A DNA stretch of 64,000 nt, from contig OY821741.1 of assembly GCA_963682055.1 (NCBI GenBank), forward strand, positions 25,552,711-25,616,710. The letters run 5' to 3'. Within the stretch, counting starts at the first letter, position 1, and every line of letters starts with the position of its first letter. This DNA comes from Primula veris. Taxonomy: Eukaryota; Streptophyta; Magnoliopsida; Ericales; Primulaceae. The notes below the pieces were generated by a model, which was not told where the DNA came from, made no database searches, and saw only the letters and a program-made list of their open reading frames with translations. The position numbers were made by a program, and so were the translations under genes. Positions 55,680 to 64,000 of the stretch are shown piece after piece.

Positions 55680-57567
55680 TGTCACGACCCAAAATCCGTA
55701 AAACGAATATCGAGGCATGACCTTTTTTTAAAACAAAAGAAAGTAGAACCTGTTGGTACGAAATTAAAAAATTTAAAAGAAAACACTTACGAGCTAAAGG
55801 AACAATTAACGGATAAATAAAAAGTTTGTCAAACGCGGCTACAAGTCAGGATTTATAAAAGCTAAAAATAACGAACGAATGAATTTGCCCGTAGGCTACA
55901 ACCTCAAAAACAATCTAAGTAAAAAGAAAGCAAAAGCCCGAACCCATGTGATGCCTTGCTAAAGCTCTTAACCATACGCCTCAACCTAAGTTGTACCTGA
56001 AATACAAAATTGTAACGGTGAGTCCCACGCACATAACTAGACGGGACGGCACCACAAATACCGTCACTCCATCCCATAAATGCAAGAGCTCACAAATTCT
56101 ACAACTACGATAATCGACGTATAAAGAGAAATATAATGACATTCTACAACTACGATAAATTAAATAAATTAAATAACATCAACACACAACTATAGCATAC
56201 ATGGACCTCTCACGCCACCTACCCCAGTCCGTAAGGTAGGTCATTCCCTATCCCTTCGGCCGTCTTATGTCCCCGGAATTAGGGAGAGACATAGACCATT
56301 GCAACATAAAAGTAGATTTATAGTGCGCACTTGGACCTCTCACGCCACTCGTCCCAGTCCGTAAGACGAGTCATTCCCTATCCCTTCGGCCGTCTTATGC
56401 CCCCGGAATTAGGGAGAGACATAGACCATTGCTAACATAAAAGTAAATATAGTGCACACTGGGACCTATAACGCCACTCGCCCCGGTCCGTAAGACGAGT
56501 CATTCCCTATCCCCTCGGCCGTCTTCTGTCCCCGGAATTAGGGAGAGACAGAGACCATTGCCACTACAGCTAAATCACAAGGCCTCGGCCAATAATATAA
56601 AATCATTCAAATAACACCATCTCATACGTATAAATATTAAGGCCTCGGCCAATAATATTATACTATTCAACTAACATAACTCATACGTCACTTAACGTAA
56701 TACAACATAAACCATAATCATAGATGCTAGATTCACAACTAGCCAATCACTTCAACGACATAAAAACCCATTCAGGAATTTTAACAAACACCTTGTATGC
56801 ATAAACTACAATCCATCTATATTCAACAATAATTTACCCAATTCTATCAAAAACCATAATAACTCATAATCAACGCTTAAAACATGCAAACCCATCCATA
56901 ATCTCATTAATTCGAAATTAATTAGTCTCAAGTCTCAAATTCTACAATTCAATTAATGGAATTAAAAATACAACAACTAAACCCCAATTATCAATTTAAG
57001 AACATAAATAATATAAAAGGCAAAAACCCCCAATTTATAATGAACGTAAAACCTAATCCTAACATACACCCTCGTCTAGTCGCTATGGATAACCCCCGTT
57101 ACTTTAGAGCGTAGTGGAGATGCTTCCGGTATGAACCCGCTAATGGTGGCTTCCTCTTCTTCTTCTTCTTCTCTTTTCTCTCTTTTTCTCTCTTTTTCTC
57201 TCTTTTCTCTCTTGGCTGATTTTTAGGTTTTAAAGCATTGAAAAGTGGGCTGATTTTAGGTTTAGAAAAAACTGTTTTTACAAAGTTTGTGGAAGCGAAC
57301 TATTTGGTCCCCAAAGTTCTAAAAGCTAACTTTTAATCCAAATTATTGTTTTACTACTCAAAAATAACAAATCTTTAGAAACAAATCTATTGGGTCCTTT
57401 TTATTAGTAAAATTAGTAACAGGTTTTTAAAATAAAATTTTTCGGAAGAGTTTCGGTTTTTGGCTAAAAATTAGTCGAGTGACCGGTTTTTGATAAAATT
57501 TGAATAAAACGTTTTTGGATAAATTAAATCATAAATAAAATTACTTATAAAAATTCGGGATGTTACA
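55680..57567 (-). repeat. 5' LTR of the LARD-like element
   Basis: Partner of 48403-50287, with one extra CTT in the pyrimidine tract (57153-57175) and about two substitutions (GTCATTCCC against GTCATTTCC; TTTGATAAA against TTTGGTAAA). Confidence 0.92.
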
Positions 57568-57572
57568 GAAAG

Positions 57573-57793
57573 GAACCTTGTCGTCAAGGTTCAAATTTGA
57601 AAATTGTCGTTGTAGAGTGGAAATTTGTTCCCATGTCGCCTCATAATGTTAAAGATGTTTCTAGTTTGCCAGTGCCTCACCTTCATACCCGGCCCCACGA
57701 CGAACCTTACGAAAGTCTAAATTCTGTTCAGGTTCCGTTAGGTTATTTTAATAACTTGACGTGTGTGCTAATTAATTAAGACAATTATATTTG
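57573..57793. other. Short unassigned stretch between two elements
   Basis: Begins GAACCTTGTCGTCAAGGTTC, a near-perfect inverted repeat. A 60-codon ORF without known domain. It may belong to the same older unit as 47999-48402. Confidence 0.35.
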
Positions 57794-58169
57794 TGTTAAT
57801 ATTCTTCAATGAGATGATTAAGTGATCTAATAAGAATAGTCTAATAAAACATGTTGTATGGTATGAGCTTTATAATGTGTATTAACCGATAGCTAACATA
57901 ATTAGGGTTTACGCGGCTCTAGTTAGTTTACTATATAAGTTACTAAGGGTTTGGTCCCGAAGCCTAATCTCTATCAACTCTCCTCCTCTATTCTCATCAA
58001 TAGAGGAAGATCCATAGAGAGAGATGATTAGTCTCTGAAAGACTAATAACCCATAATTCGTCTTTGTATCCGACACCATGAAATTAGGTATGTTTTCGTA
58101 TTGGTTCCTATGTAATCTTGATAATCTAACATAGAAGATTTATTCATGTTTATAGATTTAGTTCTAACA
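57794..58169 (+). repeat. 5' LTR of the truncated copia
   Basis: Ends in TTCTAACA and is directly followed by the primer site. No second copy in the window. The left end was chosen by the TGTTA...TAACA symmetry and is less certain than the right end. Confidence 0.6.
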
Positions 58170-59630
58170 ATTGATATCAGAGCCTTATTTATGTTAGATT
58201 ATTAAGTTTGATCATATTAATTGTGATTATTAAGTTTTGTGCGTATGCAAATGATTTTAATTAATTTGTTTTATAAACTCGTATGGTTTTGAGTTTTGAT
58301 GAAAATATGTGTGTTTTAAAAAAATTCATGATTTATATGATTGTTGGGAAATATTGTTGAATAAGACCGGATATGTATTGATGAGTGACACCTTGGTACT
58401 GTTAATAATGTATAAAGATGTGTGATTACAATCACCATGCATGAAGTTTTCAGATTCACACGTCTTTAGGTTTATGAGTGTAATTAATCAATTATAGTTT
58501 TGTATGTAACCAAAGGTTTTTTTGTGTGGATTTCAGTGATATATGTTTGTCTGGCCTTAGTGTACTTTTGTATATGTCACCAGTGACATCACCTTAAATT
58601 GCATGGGTTGTGTTCTTTTTATATATATATTGTGATAAACTATATAATATATGTTACTGGGTTGCTCTAATAAATATGTTGAATTGTTTGTATACAAAAC
58701 CGCATGGCATATATTCATGATATATCTGAGTTGTTATTATGTGTTAATATCTCCATGTTGATTTTATTGAGGTTTGAAGTTCATGCAGATACGTATTTAT
58801 ATATTCAGTTATTGCTACTTCATTAATTTTTAGAGATATCATGGAATTGTATTCGGTTATTGCTAGTTCAATAAATCAATTTCAAGCATGTCCCATTATA
58901 GTTTTCTCTAATAAAGTTTTTTTTTTTTCTTCTTCAATAGTTTAAGTATTCTGTTGTACTTCCGTACATGTTAGTAGCACAATTTAAATTATTTGGGTTG
59001 CTTATGTCCAGAATAACATGCGACTATTTTACATGTTTTGCATACGGCTGTACTGGTGTGTGAAAATAAAATATTAAATTTCAGAATTATTTTTGATATT
59101 TGCATAAAATTTTGGATTTGGAAGCTAACTTAATTTACCTTTGTCTTTTATTTTGAGATAAAATTAATTAAAGCAAAACGTTACACAATAAGCTCTTTTG
59201 CGTAAATTTATTTATTTTAAAATAATAAGATGTGTGTGTTTCTGTTCATATGATTAATGATCGGCCCAAATGAAGGCCATTAATTGGCCGAACAACGAAT
59301 GCACATTTAGGAATGACGGGTGATAATTATAAAGTTTTCATGTGAAAAATACACTGGTCCAAACAAATGTTATTGTTTGACCGGATTTATTATGAGCATT
59401 TGATTTCTGCGTTGCGAGTACCATTTACAAGTTGATCTTTCTATCTAAAAACTAAACATCAATGTTGTTCTGGTATGTTGTTTAAATGGGCACACCACCA
59501 CTATAGTTAATTGAAATTTGTGTCCTACCAAACTATTTTATTTTAGTTTATTATGAATGTTATTAATTGAGCTTAAATATTTGTTAATTCCCAATTTATG
59601 GTTTAAGCATCTACTGTTAATATTACTGCC
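58170..59630 (+). other. Leader of the truncated copia
   Basis: About 1.45 kb, AT-rich, no coding sequence recognised apart from the primer site at its start. Confidence 0.5.
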
Positions 59631-60692
59631 AAAATAAACTCAATTCTTGTGCTTAACGGCACAAACTTTAAGAGCTGTAAAAGAGAACATTTTATTGGTT
59701 CTCAGCTGCATGGATTTAGACTATGCATTAAGTAAGGATGAACAAGCTTCTCTTACAGATAAAAGTTCCACCGATGAAAAGGCGAACTTTGAGAAATGAG
59801 AACGTTCTAATCGCATAAGTCTAATGATCCTAAAGCGCAATGTTTCAAAAGCATTCAGTGACGGTATTCCAAATGAGATATCTGTAAAAGATTTTCTTAT
59901 AAAAATTGAAAACCGTTATGTAAAGAATCAAAAAAGTAGTAAAGATAAGTAAACTACGCTGAGAACTTCACAACCAAAATAAACAAAAGGCTCAGGATAA
60001 GAAATTTTCCTGTTTTTTTGGCCAAAATTTTGGGTATGTGAATAGGTAATGTTCCAAAACGCCGTATGGCGTGTAAAGAAATGTGCACTTTTCATCTTTG
60101 TTTGTCCTGAAGTTAATTTGACTTTTGGCCTAGATTATTTAGTGAGTAAATTCAGGTACTGCTACTCACATAAGGGTTTCTGTCTAATGTTGTAGTTGGA
60201 GCCGGCCACCTAGTGAATCTAAAAGATTCATTTACCTGGAGGATGACAAAACAGTTATTGTTGTAGCGATTGGCATTTTTAGATTATTTTGAGACCGGTC
60301 AATTTATTGAATTAAAAAAGACTTATGTTGTACCGTTATTTTGACGTAATTTGGTTTCTATTTATATTTTGGACAATTATGGTTATTTTTGTTCATTAGG
60401 AATACGAAATTTAGTCTCTTTCTTAATTCTACTTTGGTTGGACTAGTTATTTGGATGATAAACGATAATATGCTGAATACATATGCTTCAACTAATGAAA
60501 CCATGCAAACGACATTAAGAGGTACAAATCGCAAATTTTTAAATGAGAATTCTATCAATATATGGCACAAATACGTAGTCAGCATCTCCAAAAGGAGAAT
60601 AAAGAGATTTGTGCTAGATGGAATTCTTAAATCCCTTGATTACATAGACTTTGATGTATGGTCGAATGTATCAAGGATAAACAGACAAACAT
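59631..60692 (+). pseudogene. copia gag, zinc knuckle and pre-integrase remnants
   Basis: Shifting frames spell a copia gag: LNGTNFKS near 59655, a CMDLDYALSKDEQASL-type stretch, ERSNRISLMILKRN, then a VKDFLIKIENRYVKNQ-type end near 59885-59935. A damaged CCHC knuckle (CFFGQNFGYVNR) sits near 60009-60050. Further on, YLEDDKTVIVVAIG is the protease-to-pre-integrase part. The open frame 60389-60694 holds RGTNRKFLNENSINIWHKY, the pre-integrase histidine region, and ends where CxxCxKGKQT would follow. Many stops; dead. Confidence 0.7.
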
Positions 60693-60806
60693 AAGGAAAT
60701 TAAGTGTTAATATGAGTTCCGACATCTTATAGTTAATAAATACTTATATATATGGTCCATTCACTAAGGAAAACGTGCGGTCGAAAACGGATCAGCTGGT
60801 ACCAAT

Positions 60807-61011
60807 TGATAAGAAACTCCGTCATTATGGCACGGCCTATCCGCGCTCTTGATGGACGAAGACCCTCTCGCTAAGGTGCAAGAAAACCAATATTATTGTT
60901 CAATAATCCCATAAAATGATTACAAAAAATACTTATACTGTTTTGCGATACTAATCCTATTCCACAAAGGAAACTAAATAGCAAACCAAATAAAAGACAC
61001 GACTAAAAGAG
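60807..61011 (-). repeat. Dispersed repeat, right copy (partner 47999-48213)
   Basis: Starts TGATAAGAAACTCCGTCATTATGG. It is preceded by GGATCAGCTGGTACCAAT, a possible primer site on the minus strand. It ends where the duplicated ATL flank begins (61012). Confidence 0.55.
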
Positions 61012-61366
61012 ACATGGATTTTCTTTACTGGGTTCATCAAGTTCTTGTCTAGGTATTGTTCCTTAACTCCATATACCTTCCTTCAACATTTTGTTTTCGA
61101 GTAGTGATTTAGTGCTTTTGTTATTGGAAGATTTAAGAATGCCATCTTATTTCGTTGCAATTTGAAACTTGTTCATTTTTCTAAATTCGCTAAAGAGGAT
61201 GCTCATTATTCTGTTTTCTCTATGGATTTGACCAAAGATATGTAAATACACCACAATACCATAATTGAAAAACTTAGGATCGCGAAGTCACAATTGTCTA
61301 CAAACGCTCTGGCTATCTAACCATGTGCATTTTTCATTCGGTCAAAAACCTTCCAATTCAAACATA
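61012..61366. repeat. ATL downstream flank, copy 2 (no copia, no MITE)
   Basis: Matches 18755-19167 and 27496-27756 end to end once the copia and the MITE are left out. Near 61195-61215 it reads GCTCATTATTCTGTTTTCTC, the uninterrupted form of the copia target (GTTTT). Near 61105-61115 it reads through the MITE site. Confidence 0.78.
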
Positions 61367-61416
61367 CTAAACCTCATTGTGAGACCGGTTACATACTAAG
61401 CCTTCTTGTTTGACTA
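61367..61416 (-). pseudogene. ATL C-terminal fragment (pseudogene B)
   Basis: The last codons KQEGLVCNRSHNEV and stop match the end of pseudogene A (TQEGLVCNQFP). Upstream, at about 61417, the homology stops and unrelated sequence begins, so only the gene's extreme 3' end remains. Confidence 0.6.
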
Positions 61417-62804
61417 AATTATATATAGTATGATTTGGGTGACTTATTTGTTTGAGTAAATTATAGGGTGATTTCTTTTTTGAACTTAAAAAGACAAGAG
61501 ATTTCTGTTGAATGAAAATATATAGGAAAAATAATAATTTATACATATTTTGAAACTTAATTATCAAAAACTCATACCGAAGACATTGAACTCGGGTCGG
61601 GTTTGCTACCCTGTCCTGAAGGCGGAAGAAAGAGGTTATTAACCAACTTGGGCTAGTAGTATTTTCTGAAAGCCTTAGGTAAAAGGGCATCTAAAAAATA
61701 ACAAGATTTTGAAAGAAAGACAAGCTGACAGGCAGCTAGAGCTAGGAAATCAGGTTAAATCGACTAACATTTCTTATCCGAAGGGAAGCAAGACAAGAAG
61801 GGAAAGGTTTTACTCCCTGCGTTATGAATTGTCTCTCCTAAGAGCTTCCTTACATCTGGATCGGTTCATGCTTGGCTTCCCCCAATTCGACCAGGTCACC
61901 ATGAGTCAGACTACAGCCATAACACAATTGGTTAAAATTTCTTTTAAAATTAGGCACAAACGCTCGATGATGCTGCTTTTTTTACTCTTTGTTTTTAATT
62001 TTCTTCATGCAGGGGTTTTTCTTTTGTGTCGTTCATTGTTGAATGGCACATTGTACCGTTTGATCATTTACTTTAGATTTAGACATTACGGTTTTTGATA
62101 AATAAGTCTGAAATTTTGTATTAGACATTACTTTTCACGTGCATCTTCTAAGTTCTAAGCTTACTTTCTTTACTTTCGGGTAAAAGCTGCAGTTTATTAA
62201 TTTCACTTGTGTAGAAGGATTTACTTTGTTACTGGCTACTTACGACTTATTGATTGAAGCTGTTAATCATATTTTGAAATTTGACTTTAGATGTCCAAAA
62301 TTCATGAAAACATTAATTTCACGAGTTTAATTTGGATGTCTTGTTCTGAAGTTTTACTTTGTTAAAGTCAATTTATACAAAAAAAATTTAATTTTTTTTT
62401 AAAAAGTTAATTGTAAATGTTGCACATTGGATGCAATGAGATGAGTTTATATGTGCGCGATTAAGGTCTGCGTGCAAAAAACGCTGATTATTCATACATT
62501 TAAATTAATTTTCTTTCCTTATCTAGTTATCTATCGTGGAGGCAGTTATTCGGTTGATTTTGATCTTGTAAAGTTATGATCAGTGACTACAAATTTTGCA
62601 GAAACTCGTGATGCAGCAAACTATCATAATGAAAAATAAGGAATCACAGAATCATATTTGTAACAAAAATTATCTTAAACTGACATGTACATCAATCATA
62701 CAAAACATGAAAATTCATCAATTATTTAGAAGTTACTATGGTGCGCGTAACTCTCTCTTTTTATGGTACTAAACCAGGCTCAGTAAGCGTCCAATATACC
62801 TACC
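61417..62804. other. Unassigned DNA, partly organelle-like in appearance
   Basis: It separates ATL fragments B and C. Between about 61580 and 61920 the sequence is less AT-rich and reminiscent of plant mitochondrial intergenic DNA (for example CCGAAGGGAAGCAAGACAAG and AGACAAGCTGACAGGCAG). This is an impression only. The rest is AT-rich with no features. Confidence 0.3.
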
Positions 62805-63160
62805 TCATTGAGGGGCTCGATTACATTCCAAACCTTCATGCACAACTGGTGTAATGATCAAAATCGTTTCTCTTGTTTCACTTGTAGATTCTGGTAAGTA
62901 GTTTTTAATCTAGATTCTAGTAAGCAGTTTTTAATCTTTTGAGAAGTCTCAATGAGGCAGTTTCTTCATGTGGGACATGTACAGTGTAAACCGACCCACC
63001 TGTCGATGCACCGTACATGAAACCCGTGGTTGCACTTAGGCAACGCTCAGTGTTGAGCCCAGGCAATTTCTTCCTTTCTTTGTATTTTATTATTATAAAA
63101 GTTTTCAGCGCTTTTTTCTGTACCCCCATGTTTCCTTTTTTAGCCGATGGAGTACGTATG
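62805..63160 (-). pseudogene. ATL-type RING-H2 E3 ligase pseudogene C, C-terminal half
   Basis: Minus strand: TPSAKKGNMGVQKKALKTF (the stretch after the transmembrane helix), KKLPGLNTE (GLD-like motif), then, in another frame, the second half of the RING, CNHGFHVRCIDRWVG followed by CTCPT. After further shifts come CLIETSQKIKNC and TRETILIITP with EGLECNRAP and a TGA at 62805-62807. The first half of the RING (CxICL...GEK) is deleted. A 27-bp tandem duplication (GATTCTNGTAAGNAG) near 62885-62935 adds a lesion. Upstream the N-terminus is replaced by copia sequence at about 63160. Confidence 0.8.
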
Positions 63161-64000
63161 CATCTCGCTCTAAGTCCCAATTTACTTCTTTTTGGGTCGG
63201 TTAGTCTATAAAGAGCAATACACCTCCACACTTTAAAATAATGCATATTTGGTTTCGGCCATTCCATAACTCATATGGAGACGTTTTTATCACACGTGAT
63301 GGCACCCTATTATGAACATGACAAGCGGTAATAATCACTTCTCCCCATAAGTTAAAAGGCAACTTCGATTTAAAAATCATTGCATTAACCATATCAGCAA
63401 GTGTTCTATTCTTTATTTCGGCCAAACAATTCTCTTGTGGTATATGGTGCACTTAGAAAACTCATTTGGAAAATATTGACCACCTCTATCACTTCAAAGT
63501 ATTTTATTTTATTTTTTCTTATTGATTTTTCTACTTCGGTTTTATATCTTTTAAACATTTCAAAAGCTTCATGTTTTGTTCGCTATAAATAAATGTAGGT
63601 GCATCTAGAATAATCATCAATAAAAGTAATAAAGTATCGTTTTCCACCACTAGTTAATACACCATTTAATTCGCAAATATCAGAATGTACTAATCCTAAT
63701 ATATGTGATTTTCTTTCCAATTTAGGAAAAGGCTTTTTAGTTATTTATACTTGTATACAAATATCACATTTTTCATGATCACCATTAGCATACGAAATTA
63801 AACCATTTTTTGAAATATACTTCAAGTACTTTAAATTTAGATGTGTTAAACGATCATGCCATAAAGTACAAGAATCAACAAGACATGAATAATCACAATC
63901 AACATTATTACTAATTAATATTGAGTTTGAACATGTAATTACAAGAATATCCTTTTCCAACAAATATACCACTCTTAGACAAGATTAACTTATCACTTTC
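63161..64000 (-). pseudogene. copia pre-integrase and integrase remnant, joined to ATL pseudogene C
   Basis: Runs off the window at 64000. On the minus strand: pre-integrase (TLWHDRLTHLNLKYLK, CDICIQ), integrase core pieces ([22 protein letters not shown], a damaged second Asp region, AEIKNRTLADM where ERKNRT is expected) and the downstream linker (NLWGEVIITACHVHNRVPS, SPYELWNGR, YFKVWRCIALYRL). Stops and frameshifts make it dead. The last copia codons run in frame into the ATL sequence, producing a chimeric 116-codon ORF (62917-63267). Confidence 0.82.

Larger units (their letters stand above)
48403..57567 (-). mobile_element. LARD-like non-coding gypsy derivative with near-identical LTRs
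   Basis: Target duplication GAAAG (48398-48402 and 57568-57572). LTRs 48403-50287 (1885 bp) and 55680-57567 (1888 bp) differ by a CTT unit and about two bases. On the minus strand they start TGTAACATCCCG and end GGTCGTGACA. Primer site and polypurine tract are in place. The 5.4-kb interior has no ORF above about 60 codons and no pol motif in any frame I checked. That is the picture of a large retrotransposon derivative (LARD) moved in trans. It is among the youngest insertions here. Confidence 0.92.
57794..60692 (+). mobile_element. Truncated Ty1/copia element, 5' part only
   Basis: A 376-bp LTR (57794-58169, TGTTAATATT ... CTAACA) with a TATA-like TATATAAG at 57932-57939, a primer site (TGATATCAGAGCC, 58172) and a long AT-rich leader. 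It goes on to gag, protease and GAG-pre-integrase remnants and stops at about 60692. Integrase core, RT, RNase H and the 3' LTR are missing. Confidence 0.72.

Noticed and set aside
61709..62098. 129-codon plus-strand ORF
   Set aside because: Half of it lies in the organelle-like stretch and half in T-rich DNA; no domain or start context.

Overview
This is plant nuclear DNA, most likely from a eudicot; no species can be named from it. The window is AT-rich and made almost entirely of nested transposable elements. The only recognisable host genes are broken copies of a RING-H2 (ATL-type) ubiquitin-ligase gene. There are no rRNA or tRNA genes, no CRISPR arrays and no bacterial-style operons.

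Left part (1-19.2 kb): the 3' end of a LINE with its poly(A) tail (1-1622) sits in the integrase region of an old minus-strand Ty1/copia element. That copia was also entered by an LTR-like segment (3211-~4803, itself carrying a pogo-type DNA transposon at 3732-4343) and by a complete but coding-dead Ty3/gypsy chromovirus (5135-13892, target duplication GTACG, two 2239-bp LTRs). From 14.5 to 19.2 kb come unassigned DNA with short tandem repeats, a second pogo-type element (16859-17499) and a small Harbinger/Tourist-like MITE (18855-19074).

Middle (19.2-46.1 kb): a young, fully open Ty1/copia element on the minus strand (19173-27490, target duplication GTTTT, one 1463-codon gag-pol ORF) has LTRs that differ almost only in an ordered hexamer/heptamer array next to the promoter. 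It lies in the downstream flank of an ATL pseudogene. That pseudogene is split by a 16.6-kb older copia (27911-44469), which in turn contains a SIRE/Maximus-type copia (31157-40589, target duplication AAAAG). The SIRE gag-pol is broken, but its 462-codon envelope-like ORF after pol is intact. A third pogo-type element (44984-~46117) encodes a 188-aa protein with the DNA-binding head and the C-terminal tail of the transposase but no catalytic domain.

Right part (46.1-64 kb): mostly empty DNA, then a 9.2-kb LARD-like gypsy derivative (48403-57567, target duplication GAAAG). Its LTRs are almost identical and it has no coding capacity, yet it shares its primer site and a block beside the polypurine tract with the chromovirus at 5-14 kb. 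Next come a truncated copia (57794-60692), a second copy of the ATL downstream flank (61012-61416), a stretch that may be organellar, and a second ATL pseudogene (62805-~63160) fused to a copia integrase remnant that runs off the window.

Overall the region reads as a small ATL gene cluster that duplicated, decayed and was used repeatedly as a landing site. Target duplications, empty sites in the duplicate copy and nesting order give a relative history. The copia at 19-27 kb and the LARD at 48-57 kb are the youngest insertions; the chromovirus is somewhat older; the SIRE, the outer copias and the LINE are older still.
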